DNA from: Aliamphritea ceti | GTDB taxonomy: Bacteria; Pseudomonadota; Gammaproteobacteria; Pseudomonadales; Balneatricaceae | Direction of reading: 5' to 3' | Assembly (NCBI RefSeq): GCF_024347215.1 | Contig: NZ_AP025282.1 | Location: forward strand, 4,898,001 to 4,962,000 | Length of the DNA stretch: 64,000 bases | Position numbers and translations under genes: made by a program | Notes under the pieces: model-generated | The model's input: the letters and a program-made list of their open reading frames with translations, nothing else | The model's database searches: none | Told to the model about the DNA's origin: nothing | Part shown: piece after piece, positions 1-7,725 of the stretch | How the letters are laid out: every line of letters begins with the position of its first letter | Position numbering within the stretch: the stretch's first letter is position 1

Positions 1-134
1 TAAGACTGTGTCATGCTGATCGACATAGGCCCGACGCCTACCGACAGTAATACACTGAGCAAGAGTGCGGCTGACAGGCTGAGCAACGACCATTTAACCC
101 GAATCTCCCGCGTTGTTAATGCCGTGGTTGTCAT
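1..134 (-). CDS. hmuU: Hemin ABC transporter permease, N-terminal part only (HmuU)
   Basis: Only the first 45 codons are in the window; the rest lies beyond position 1. The reverse strand reads MTTTALTTREIRVKWSLLSL, then a hydrophobic first membrane segment and VGVGPMSIS, the usual start of a FecCD-type permease. The ATG (134-132) overlaps the TAA of the heme-binding protein gene as TAATG, so the two are translationally coupled. In the HmuTUV family the permease moves heme across the inner membrane, powered by the HmuV ATPase, which should follow outside this window. The identity rests on this short N-terminus plus the hmuS-hmuT context. Confidence 0.85.
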   Translation of the reverse strand, partial: MTTTALTTREIRVKWSLLSLSAALLLSVLLSVGVGPMSISMTQS

Positions 135-1066
135 TATTGGTTGGTCTGCAGTGCGGCTTTCAAAGAAAGTTGCCCAGCCGGTTCAGCCGATGATTTCGCG
201 ACAGTCTGCCCGTTATCTCGCCCTGTATCCGGATAGAAAGCGCGAATCAGTCCTTCTACTGCTTCGCCAATACGCGGTCCGAAGCCCAGCATCAGCATAC
301 CGTCCATTTTCACTAAACGGCGCTCAGTAGCTGCCGGCGTCATAGCAAAACCCGGTTTAGTCAGAATGTCAGAGTTCACTTCATGATTACCGCCCCGGGT
401 CATCATCAGAATGACATCCGGCTGGGCCGCTGCAATGGCTTCATTTGGCATCGGCTTATAGCCGGTAAAACCACTGGCCGCATTCACACCACCAGCCAGG
501 CGAATGATGGTATCTGCATGGGTATTTTCACCACCAATAATGGCACTGCCATTGGCGTTACTCAGTACAAACATCACTTTCACTGGTTTATCCACTGCCA
601 GTAAACGAGTCTGCGCCTGTGCAACAGAGGCTTCTACAGCCTCCCACAGCATCTGGCCTTCTTCCGACTTATCTACTAAGGCAGCCAGCCCGGTAATTTT
701 CTCTTCTACTGCGCTCAGTGTTGGTGCCGCACTGTAGTTATGAATAACGACCCCGGCAGCGGTAATCTGTTTGAGGATTTTTTCCGGGCCGGAATCGTCT
801 GTTGCTATTAACACTTGCGGTTGCAGCGACAAAGCGCCTTCCGCTGAAATATTCCGCTTATAGCCGATCTGCGGTAACTGCGTAGCCCGTTGTGGATAAC
901 CGGAAGTTGTATCTACTCCGACTAAACGCTGTTCTTCACCCAGGGCATAGATGATTTCGGTCAGCGAACCATCAGCTGAAATAATCCGCTCCGGTGCGGC
1001 TTGCAATGCCGGTGCCAGCACTACCAGACCCGCCAACAGTATCTTACGTAATTGAATGCACATCAT
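134..1066 (-). CDS. hmuT: Periplasmic hemin-binding protein HmuT
   Basis: A 310-residue solute-binding protein of the helical-backbone metal/heme class (TroA/BtuF fold). Residues 1-23 form a signal peptide ending LQAA, and the mature start PERIISADGSLTEIIYALG is typical of HmuT. The family collects heme released by the outer-membrane receptor and passes it to HmuUV. The start overlaps the hmuS stop (ATGA at 1066-1063) and the stop overlaps the hmuU start, so hmuS-T-U are one transcript. A second in-frame ATG follows the first immediately, so the start could shift by one codon. The family call is well supported by sequence and context; heme rather than another ligand is inferred from the neighbours. 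Confidence 0.9.
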   Translation of the reverse strand: MMCIQLRKILLAGLVVLAPALQAAPERIISADGSLTEIIYALGEEQRLVGVDTTSGYPQRATQLPQIGYKRNISAEGALSLQPQVLIATDDSGPEKILKQITAAGVVIHNYSAAPTLSAVEEKITGLAALVDKSEEGQMLWEAVEASVAQAQTRLLAVDKPVKVMFVLSNANGSAIIGGENTHADTIIRLAGGVNAASGFTGYKPMPNEAIAAAQPDVILMMTRGGNHEVNSDILTKPGFAMTPAATERRLVKMDGMLMLGFGPRIGEAVEGLIRAFYPDTGRDNGQTVAKSSAEPAGQLSLKAALQTNQ

Positions 1067-2145
1067 GCTGCTGCCACCCGGGTCGGCAAGCTTTCAGCCA
1101 GTTCACGCCATACCGGATTTTCCGGATTACCTTCCTGACGCTGGCCAAAGAACTGTGCAATGGTTTCACCCTGATGGTCATATAGTTCGACAGAGGTCAC
1201 TGCGCCATCTTCGGTAGGTTTACGAATCAGCCAGGCACTGGCAACGCCGCTTTCCAGCAAATGCAGATTAAATTCCGGATCCAGCACATTCAGCCAGGGC
1301 CCCATTCTTTTGATGGTTTTAACCGAACCGGTATGAATCTGAATATTGCCGCGATTCCCAACAAAGCACATGATGGATAATTCTTTTGCCGCCGCTTGTT
1401 CCAGTAACGTCACTACACCCGCCGGATCTATGGCTTCTGCATGCGGTGCACCCACTAAACGAAATGCCTGTTCACGACTAATCTTATGCCGGCGCAACAT
1501 GCCAAAGAACTGGTGCACGTCTGTCATAGCCAGCCACTCTTCGGTCAGTTTAGCGACATCAACCTGATCATCCGTAACATACTCAGCGACTTCAACACTG
1601 TCATCATAGGTCTGAACGCCAGACTGCTCCGTCGCACGAAATTTCTCTACCAGATCGGCATAGCCCTGTTCATTACTATCTGACTGCAGGAAAATCTTCT
1701 GGATAGCTGTGCCGGTTTTATCAAAAAACTGCAGGCTGAAACGATCACCCCGGGCAGTTTCTTCACGTACCGCATAACCAAATGCCCAACGGCTCAGTAC
1801 AATCCGCAAATCAATTTTACGGTCTTCTGTAATTACCAGCCCCATAGGGCCGCCAATGCGTACGTTATCGTAAATACCTTTACGTTCGTGTACTGCATAT
1901 TCGTTGCGGGTCAATGTCATGATGTAGCCCAGTTCAGGCATAGCACGGATCATATCGGCAAACTGGTCATTCAAACGTACACTCTGTACGCCACACTGCT
2001 GATCAATCAGTGCAGCTTCAGAGACATCCAGTTTTGCGGCAACATCCCGGCGACGGGTTTCTGGCTCGGCAGCCATCAGTTGAGTAAAGCTTTGCTGCAG
2101 AGGGCTGTCAGCCAGGCGACGGAGAAATAATTCGGTTAGTGGCAT
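1063..2145 (-). CDS. hmuS: Hemin-degrading/heme-trafficking factor HmuS (HemS family)
   Basis: A 360-residue cytoplasmic protein of the HemS/HmuS/ChuS family, which is usually about 345-355 residues and made of two tandem homologous halves. Both halves are visible: around residues 80-115 (ELGYIMTLTRNEYAVHERKG) and around 255-285 (ELSIMCFVGNRGNIQIHTGSV). Members receive heme after import and either store it or open the ring. The gene overlaps hmuT by 4 bases. A CTGGAG element precedes the ATG. It sits 155 bases downstream of the receptor gene, with a long stem-loop (2210-2249) in the gap, so receptor and hmuSTU may share a transcript with differential processing. Confidence 0.92.
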   Translation of the reverse strand: MPLTELFLRRLADSPLQQSFTQLMAAEPETRRRDVAAKLDVSEAALIDQQCGVQSVRLNDQFADMIRAMPELGYIMTLTRNEYAVHERKGIYDNVRIGGPMGLVITEDRKIDLRIVLSRWAFGYAVREETARGDRFSLQFFDKTGTAIQKIFLQSDSNEQGYADLVEKFRATEQSGVQTYDDSVEVAEYVTDDQVDVAKLTEEWLAMTDVHQFFGMLRRHKISREQAFRLVGAPHAEAIDPAGVVTLLEQAAAKELSIMCFVGNRGNIQIHTGSVKTIKRMGPWLNVLDPEFNLHLLESGVASAWLIRKPTEDGAVTSVELYDHQGETIAQFFGQRQEGNPENPVWRELAESLPTRVAAA

Positions 2146-2209
2146 TGTCTGTGCTCCAGAGTTTCCTGTTCGTCAGGAATTGTCATCAAAAGTATGTTGT
2201 TAACGCGCG

Positions 2210-2249
2210 ATGCCGCGTTGCTTTAAAGGAGGAAAAAGCAACACGGCAT
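2210..2249 (-). other. Long stem-loop between receptor gene and hmuS
   Basis: Arms 2210-2224 and 2235-2249 are complementary over 15 bases with a single C/T difference, around a 10-base loop. On the transcribed (minus) strand no T-run follows, so this is not a standard intrinsic terminator. The loop reads TTCCTCCTTT, a perfect anti-Shine-Dalgarno sequence. It could be an mRNA-stabilising or processing hairpin separating the highly expressed receptor from hmuS, or a regulatory element. Confidence 0.7.
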
Positions 2250-2300
2250 ACTGCTTACGCGGGCAAACTGAAGGCTGAATACAGGCTTCAGCTACCTACA

Positions 2301-4175
2301 TCAGAAGTTATAAGACAGTGATAAACGGTACTCACGGCCAACTTCTACAGCTTCAGTGCTGTCCATCACCCGCTTATCACCCACGTTGTATACAGATGCC
2401 TGTACATCAAAGTTGTCACCTAAGTGCTTGGTGAAGCCAACATTTACAATGCTATGGCTGGCAATCGTGCTGGTATTCGTTGTATTGGTGTACTGCTTAC
2501 TGACTGAACGCACTGCCATGTACAAGCTACTGTCGATCGAAGGTAGCTGCTGATTGAGTTTCAGATTGGCGGTATGGCGCGGACGTTTAGTCAGCTCTTT
2601 CCCGGCATCTGTCCCGCTCTTATTCTCGGTATCAAGGAAGGTATAGTTAAACGTCAGTTTGCTGGTATCACTCAACTTCCAGCCAGCGGAAGCCTCTAAA
2701 CCACGAATTTCCGCTTCATTCACGTTAGTGTACTGGGCAGTTGTTATGCCACCTGAAACAGTGTCAGTGGTGGTAATCAGATCATCCACTTTGGTATTAA
2801 ACACACCGACAGATGCGTCAAGTGCATCGCCAACATAGGCCATGCTGATTTCAGCTGTTTTACTGGTTTCCGGTTGCAGATTATCGTTACCCACATAACG
2901 GCGTGTAGGGCCCGCCGGTACAATGTAAAGACTGGAGCCCTCACGGATGGACGGTGCGATATAGCCATGGGAATATCCGGCCTTCATCGACCAGGCATCA
3001 CTTACCTGCCAGTTCCAGTAAGCTTTCGGGCTTACCTCGCCGTCGTAACGGTTATGTTCATCGTAAGCCACACCCAGCGTCAGGCTGTGCGCTTCATTCA
3101 GATCAATCCGGTCTTGTACAAAACCAGACCAGGAGCGGAATTCATCAGAAAAGTTGAGATCGAAACGATCAGCACCTTCAACACGACGCTCTATACCTGC
3201 ACTAAGATAATTGCTGTCATTCAGTGCACCGTCGATATTCAAAGACAGGTTTTTTTCAGTAATCTTCCATTTATTAGTGCCTTCAGTCAGATCCGTTTTA
3301 CCGATAACGCCACCAGTACTTAGATTGAAGTCACCGATTTTAGTTGAGTAATCTGCACTGAATAAACGCCGGTCCAGATCCAGTTGATTCAGAGTCGGGG
3401 TTCCGGAGCGGTTGCTATCAATATCCTGACCATCTTCCTTACCGGCAATCACACCAAACTGCAGACGATCCTCATCACTCAGATCTATGCCCAGATCCGC
3501 CTGAAAGTTAGTCACTTCACGGGCTGATTTAATCGTCAGACCAGAGTCATCTTTCACAGCATCAGAATTACTCTGCTCCAGCGCCAGGCTCAGGTCCATG
3601 GATTCACCAAGCGGACCGGCACCGGTAATACTCAGGCCTTCGCCGTCGCCACCGGAAGCTTTAAAGCTCTGTACATCTGCAGTGATGGAACCACCCCATT
3701 CATCACCCGCCTGTTTAGTAATGATGTTAATCACACCCGACAAGGCATCGGAACCGTACAAAGTAGATGCCGCACCACGGATAATCTCGATACGCTCGAT
3801 GTTTTCCACCGGTACCCAGTTATATCGATACCCCGGCCCAAACGGCAGATTTCGGTCGGTATTTGGCACCCGCTTACCATTCACCAGAATCAGGCCATAT
3901 TCGGCATCCATGCCGCGTATTTTGATAACTTTAGCGGAATTGTTACCGGAAATGCCTGTTGTAATACCCGGTGCAGTTTCCAGCGCTTCAACCAGATTAG
4001 TAGCACCACTAGCTTTGATTTCAGCAGCAGTTACAACGCTTACCGAACCGGAATAGTCTTCAGCCGTAATAGGTGCTTTCGCGGATACAAATATGGTGTT
4101 GTCGTCTTCTGCCAGTGAATTCTGGGCGTGCGAAAGCAGCACAGCCGTTGCCAGCAATGATGGAATAGTTTTCAT
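2301..4175 (-). CDS. TonB-dependent outer-membrane receptor, probably for heme or a siderophore
   Basis: A 624-residue TonB-dependent receptor. Residues 1-22 are a signal peptide (LLSHAQNSLA), followed by a TonB-box-like NTIFVSAK. A plug domain spans about 30-155, with the conserved VKIRGMD and IEIIRGAASTLYGSDALSGVINIITK. A 22-strand barrel follows, ending in RLSLSYNF with the terminal Phe needed for outer-membrane assembly. It lies between hemP and hmuS, which suggests a heme-loaded substrate. However, the plug resembles CirA/FepA-type catecholate receptors as much as HmuR, and no diagnostic FRAP/NPNL pair was found, so the ligand is left open. It would be energised by the TonB2 operon encoded upstream. 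Confidence 0.88.
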   Translation of the reverse strand: MKTIPSLLATAVLLSHAQNSLAEDDNTIFVSAKAPITAEDYSGSVSVVTAAEIKASGATNLVEALETAPGITTGISGNNSAKVIKIRGMDAEYGLILVNGKRVPNTDRNLPFGPGYRYNWVPVENIERIEIIRGAASTLYGSDALSGVINIITKQAGDEWGGSITADVQSFKASGGDGEGLSITGAGPLGESMDLSLALEQSNSDAVKDDSGLTIKSAREVTNFQADLGIDLSDEDRLQFGVIAGKEDGQDIDSNRSGTPTLNQLDLDRRLFSADYSTKIGDFNLSTGGVIGKTDLTEGTNKWKITEKNLSLNIDGALNDSNYLSAGIERRVEGADRFDLNFSDEFRSWSGFVQDRIDLNEAHSLTLGVAYDEHNRYDGEVSPKAYWNWQVSDAWSMKAGYSHGYIAPSIREGSSLYIVPAGPTRRYVGNDNLQPETSKTAEISMAYVGDALDASVGVFNTKVDDLITTTDTVSGGITTAQYTNVNEAEIRGLEASAGWKLSDTSKLTFNYTFLDTENKSGTDAGKELTKRPRHTANLKLNQQLPSIDSSLYMAVRSVSKQYTNTTNTSTIASHSIVNVGFTKHLGDNFDVQASVYNVGDKRVMDSTEAVEVGREYRLSLSYNF

Positions 4176-4295
4176 AGTTAATGTGTCAGTTAGTTGTGTC
4201 TATATGCATCAGAATTAACGGATGCAACCTGATCATTCCTTTGAACGATCCACTAACTGGCTGCCGGTGTGGTGGCTATCTTAGCGGGGATATTT

Positions 4296-4340
4296 GTTGC
4301 TATGTCTGTCACATAGCAACGGATAGTTTTCTGACTATCC
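4296..4340 (-). other. Tandem stem-loops between hemP and the receptor gene
   Basis: Two inverted repeats lie side by side: GTTGCTATGT / ACATAGCAAC (4296-4305 with 4311-4320, perfect, 5-base loop) and GGATAG / CTATCC (4321-4326 with 4335-4340). Neither is followed by a T-run on the minus strand. They lie just after the hemP stop, 120 bases before the receptor start, and may protect or process the transcript. Confidence 0.55.
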
Positions 4341-4349
4341 GGATAAAAA

Positions 4350-4505
4350 TTACTTCGTCAGTATCAGTTTACCGTTACGGGTAATACGCAAACGGTAGTC
4401 TTCGCCATTGTGTACAATGATCACCTGATTACTTTCAGACATCAGCTCCTGAAGCTGAATCCGTTTTGCTTCCTGAGAAGTAACAACAACGGGTTTATCG
4501 ATCAC
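4350..4505 (-). CDS. hemP: Hemin uptake protein HemP (51 residues, GTG start)
   Basis: A small gene, easily missed. The reverse strand translates from GTG (4505-4503) to TAA (4352-4350) and ends in NGEDYRLRITRNGKLILTK, which is the HemP family signature (HNG.YRLR.TR.GKLILTK). An in-frame TGA lies two codons upstream, which fixes the GTG as the first possible start. An AGAGAG element sits 7 bases before it. HemP proteins are short and conserved, lie beside heme receptors, and are reported to promote receptor gene expression in some species. A strong Fur box lies 80 bases upstream (4586-4604). The receptor gene follows after 174 bases. Confidence 0.9.
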   Translation of the reverse strand: MIDKPVVVTSQEAKRIQLQELMSESNQVIIVHNGEDYRLRITRNGKLILTK

Positions 4506-4585
4506 TTTTCAACTCTCTTACTGAATGAACTCAACGCTGAGTGGAAATTAAGATTCTTTCTTAAGACCAACCAAACGCTATTCTT

Positions 4586-4604
4586 AATGATAAGTATTAT
4601 CATT
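4586..4604 (-). promoter_or_regulatory. Fur box upstream of hemP
   Basis: The 19-base element AATGATAAGTATTATCATT has perfect 8-base inverted arms around 3 bases and closely matches the Fur consensus of overlapping GATAAT hexamers. It lies 80 bases before the hemP GTG in an AT-rich stretch, with a TTGCAA -35-like element beside it. It should repress hemP and the receptor when iron is plentiful. Orientation is taken from the gene it serves. Confidence 0.85.
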
Positions 4605-4800
4605 TAATCATTTTGCAAGAAGTTCCGCAACCATTTTGTGCAGTTAGACTAATAACTAATTCATTTATCCACAGAACAAAATCAAACAGAAATAGCCTGC
4701 AGCTAATAACCACAACTGATCTAAGCACCTTAAAACAAAGGTACCTGTTCAAAAAAAGATATTTTCTTAAAACAAACCAAACAAAATTAAACACTTAATA

Positions 4801-6012
4801 TCAGGCAGGATTATCAGCATCTTTCTGCAGCGTTTCGATATAACTTAACCAGTTATTCGCGCTATCCTGAGCGGAAGGGTATTCACTAGCCTGCTCAAAG
4901 CTCTGTCGGGCTTTATCCAGCTGAGCATTATTCAGGCTGGCCATCCCCTGCATAATATACAACTGTCCGGCATCATCCGGATGTGCAGTGATTGCTTTAC
5001 CATAAGCCCGGTACGCGGCCTGCCAGCGACGCAGTTGCATATTCACTTGCGCCAGCTGCTTATAGATAATCGTGCTACCTGCTCTTTCTGCCAGCATCTC
5101 CAGCAATGGCCGGGCCGACTGATAATCTTTGGCTAACAGATATGCCTGCACCAACATCTTCTGAGTTTGACGGTTATTCTTTAACCGCTTTGCCGCCAGC
5201 GACTCACGAATAATCTCCACCGCCCGTTGCGGCGAGCCTTCCTGAATCAGCAACTGTGCCAACCAGCGCACGTATTTATCACTCTGCAGCACACCTTTAA
5301 CATAGGCTCCGCGCAGGGTAACCAACACCGATTTATCATCGTTCTGTTGCTGATAACCATACGCCAACTGCTGCCAGAAATAAGCATTCTCTGGCTGACG
5401 GGTGACCAATACCTTAAGCAGGTCTGTCGCTTGCTTAAATTGTTTCAGACGCCAGTGAGCAACCAGCTGCACCTGATACCAGCTATCCGGCGGCGACTTA
5501 TGTAATGCAATTGCCTGGCGGGCTGCGGGTATAACCTGTGCCCAGTTTTCCAATGCACTGTAAGCCTGTGCCTGCATCAGATAATCATTGGCGCCAGGCT
5601 TACCACCCGTCTGCTGCCAGGCTGAAAAGTTCTTCAAACTACGCTGCCATTGTTCAGACTGATAGCTAAGTTGTGCAATATTATGCAGCAACTGTAGCTG
5701 ACGTGGCTTTTCTAACTCTTTCAGTTGATATGCCTGACTAAATGCCTTTAGCGCCTCGGCATAGCTTTCTTTGGCCAGCTGGACAGCGCCAAGCATTTGC
5801 AACGCCTGAGCCCGGGCATAGCCTGAGAGCTTATTCTGAAGTAATGCGTTTACCTGCTTCAGAGCCTTGTTGTATGCCTGCTCATTGTAGGCTTTATGCA
5901 CTTCGATAAGCTTTTTATACACAGCCGGTTTTAGCGTTTTAGCAAATGCAGGAGATACTGTCCCGACGGAAAAGCAGACCAGCATCACCAGTAACGCAGC
6001 ACGAATATTCAT
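4801..6012 (-). CDS. TPR-repeat protein of the TonB2 operon
   Basis: A 403-residue exported protein. Residues 1-24 form a signal peptide ending in AFAK. The remainder is tandem tetratricopeptide-like helices throughout (for example ARAQALQMLGAVQLAKESYAEALKAFSQAY near 65-95, and QLYIMQGMASLNNAQLDKARQSFEQA near 355-380). It is the last gene of a six-gene TonB2 cluster, 47 bases after tonB2. TPR proteins occupy this position in Vibrio, Shewanella and related TonB2 operons; their exact role is not settled. It probably acts in the periplasm as a scaffold for the TonB2 complex (inference from position). Confidence 0.85.
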   Translation of the reverse strand: MNIRAALLVMLVCFSVGTVSPAFAKTLKPAVYKKLIEVHKAYNEQAYNKALKQVNALLQNKLSGYARAQALQMLGAVQLAKESYAEALKAFSQAYQLKELEKPRQLQLLHNIAQLSYQSEQWQRSLKNFSAWQQTGGKPGANDYLMQAQAYSALENWAQVIPAARQAIALHKSPPDSWYQVQLVAHWRLKQFKQATDLLKVLVTRQPENAYFWQQLAYGYQQQNDDKSVLVTLRGAYVKGVLQSDKYVRWLAQLLIQEGSPQRAVEIIRESLAAKRLKNNRQTQKMLVQAYLLAKDYQSARPLLEMLAERAGSTIIYKQLAQVNMQLRRWQAAYRAYGKAITAHPDDAGQLYIMQGMASLNNAQLDKARQSFEQASEYPSAQDSANNWLSYIETLQKDADNPA

Positions 6013-6059
6013 AGTCTTAACCTGTGATTAGTATTAGCAGCGTTGAACTGCCACTCAGA

Positions 6060-6806
6060 TTATTTTTTAATTTGGAATTCCAGTCTTTGCCGGGTGCGGT
6101 AAGCACTGCCGGTTGCTGCATAACGCCATCCCAAAACCGCCCTTCGTACGACTTTATCGAAAACTTTTTTAGGTTGAGATTCGACAATTTTAAAACTGCC
6201 AGGTAACACGTTTCCGCCTGCATCTACCTCATACTCAGCAATAACATACCCCTGCACTTTTCGGCGCAACGCCCGGCGGGGATACTGAGGATTAATTCTC
6301 ACCTGCGGTGCAGCTGAAACATTCATCGGCAGTTCTGCTGATAAAGCAGAAGGAGCCATAACCGGAGACGGTTGCGCTTCTGCCGGCGCGGGTGCCTCTA
6401 CTGTCTCTACAGGCTCAGCCACGGATTCAGGCTTTGCCGGTTTAGACGGCGTTGGTTTCGCTACTTCCAACTGATCTGTATGAGGGGACACCTTCAAAGC
6501 CATATCCATTTGGATATCCGGCAAATCCAGCTTCACTGCTACCGGCTGAATATCCAACTGAGGCTTCAGGTCTATTTTTGGCTGATCCGGTCGCGGCTGA
6601 GGCTGAGAAAGTTGTGGCGGTGTCAGCGCTTCCCGCTGACGCACCTGTAATTCATCATCAAACTGCAAACGCTGCATATTCAGCTTCAGCACTTCCTGAA
6701 CCACTTGCTCAACCGGCTGGCCAATTCCGGCCAGTCGTGCCATCACCAGAAACAGCATCAGCGTAATCAGCACTGCCAGTGGCGTAAACGCCATTTGCCG
6801 CATCAT
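6060..6806 (-). CDS. tonB2: TonB2 energy transducer
   Basis: A 248-residue TonB-family protein. It has one N-terminal membrane anchor (about 8-28), a long proline-rich periplasmic linker with many PxP and EPV units (about 60-150), and a C-terminal TonB domain containing NPQYPRRALRRKVQGYVIAEY, with the usual YP motif, followed by VLGWRYAATG. It transmits proton-motive force from ExbB2/ExbD2 to outer-membrane receptors such as the one at 2301-4175. It is longer than classical TonB2 proteins (about 205-210 residues), mostly because of the linker. The start ATG overlaps the exbD2 stop as TAATG and is followed by a second ATG. Confidence 0.93.
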   Translation of the reverse strand: MMRQMAFTPLAVLITLMLFLVMARLAGIGQPVEQVVQEVLKLNMQRLQFDDELQVRQREALTPPQLSQPQPRPDQPKIDLKPQLDIQPVAVKLDLPDIQMDMALKVSPHTDQLEVAKPTPSKPAKPESVAEPVETVEAPAPAEAQPSPVMAPSALSAELPMNVSAAPQVRINPQYPRRALRRKVQGYVIAEYEVDAGGNVLPGSFKIVESQPKKVFDKVVRRAVLGWRYAATGSAYRTRQRLEFQIKK

Positions 6807-7216
6807 TAGCTATCTTCCCGGGTAGCCACCGCCACCTGCTCAATGCCCATCAGATTGATAATATCCAATACTTCGATCAGCAATCCTGTACTGGCATCTT
6901 CATCGGCCTGAATCAAAATCCCTAAGCTGGGCTCATCCGCTCTTAGCCGCTCCAGCGCCGGGCGGACCATACGCACATCCAGCTGCTGTTTATCCAACCA
7001 GATTTCGCCTTCAGCCGTAATGGCAATACGCGCACCCTGGGCATCAACAGGCTCGGCACTTTGTGCCTGCGGACGGTTAATTTCCACTCCGGCATCACGT
7101 ACAAAAGTCGTGGTCACAATGAAAAAGATCAACATGATGAAAACAATGTCGAGCATAGGTGTCATATCAATGCTGGATTCATCTTCCTGTGCATCAAGAT
7201 TAAGTCGAACAGCCAT
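6806..7216 (-). CDS. exbD2: ExbD2 proton-channel subunit
   Basis: A 136-residue ExbD/TolR-family protein. It has a short cytoplasmic N-terminus, one membrane helix (about 17-37) that opens with DMTPMLDIVFIMLIFF and contains the conserved proton-carrying Asp, and a periplasmic domain ending in the INLMGIEQVAVAT motif common to ExbD. With ExbB2 it forms the inner-membrane motor for TonB2. It overlaps both neighbours (ATGA with exbB2, TAATG with tonB2), so subunit stoichiometry is probably set by coupled translation. Confidence 0.94.
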   Translation of the reverse strand: MAVRLNLDAQEDESSIDMTPMLDIVFIMLIFFIVTTTFVRDAGVEINRPQAQSAEPVDAQGARIAITAEGEIWLDKQQLDVRMVRPALERLRADEPSLGILIQADEDASTGLLIEVLDIINLMGIEQVAVATREDS

Positions 7217-7725
7217 CAGATACGGCTCCGCCAGTTATTGCTTAAAATATTTAAACGCTGCCGCTGTTGTTGGCTATAGCGCTGAAGACGGCCGTAAAAC
7301 AATAATCCACTGACCGCCAGCACCATACCTGCCATCGTTGGCAAAGTTGCTTGCGCAACACCGGCCGCCATCAAGCGCGGATTAGCAGCACCGCGTAATG
7401 CCAACACATCAAACAACTGAATCATGCCAACAACGGTGCCTAACAGCCCCAGCAAAGGGCACAGGGCAATCAGGGTTTTAATCATTGCCAGCGATGTCTG
7501 TAAGGCAATACTCGCTGCACATTTCTGCTGCAAAAAACTGCCATAACTGGTCGCCGACTGACAGTCGCTTAACAGTCTTGGAAAGTCCCGTACTAAAAAC
7601 CAGCAACGTTCCAGCAACAAACTCCACAGCAACAGCGCCAGCGCCGCCAGAACCAGCAATACCGGACCACCAGCCTGGAAGAACTCTTCCAGTACCAATT
7701 GCATAAATTGTGGATCAGGCAGCAT
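7216..7725 (-). CDS. exbB2: ExbB2 proton-channel subunit
   Basis: A 169-residue MotA/TolQ/ExbB channel protein. It has an N-terminal membrane helix (QAGGPVLLVLAALALLLWSLL), a cytoplasmic loop, and two further helices with the family core CPLLGLLGTVVGMIQLFD and LPTMAGMVLAVSGLLFYG. The reading frame stays open much further upstream (to 7881). However, the ATG at 7725 has a GGAGG six bases before it and gives the usual 170-residue family length, so it is preferred. That start lies inside the end of the ttpC gene (11-base overlap), which implies translational coupling. Confidence 0.93.
   Translation of the reverse strand: MLPDPQFMQLVLEEFFQAGGPVLLVLAALALLLWSLLLERCWFLVRDFPRLLSDCQSATSYGSFLQQKCAASIALQTSLAMIKTLIALCPLLGLLGTVVGMIQLFDVLALRGAANPRLMAAGVAQATLPTMAGMVLAVSGLLFYGRLQRYSQQQRQRLNILSNNWRSRI

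Noticed and set aside
13..330. Plus-strand frame at the left edge
   Set aside because: It is antisense to hmuU and the end of hmuT, both well supported by sequence and by their coupled stop/start.
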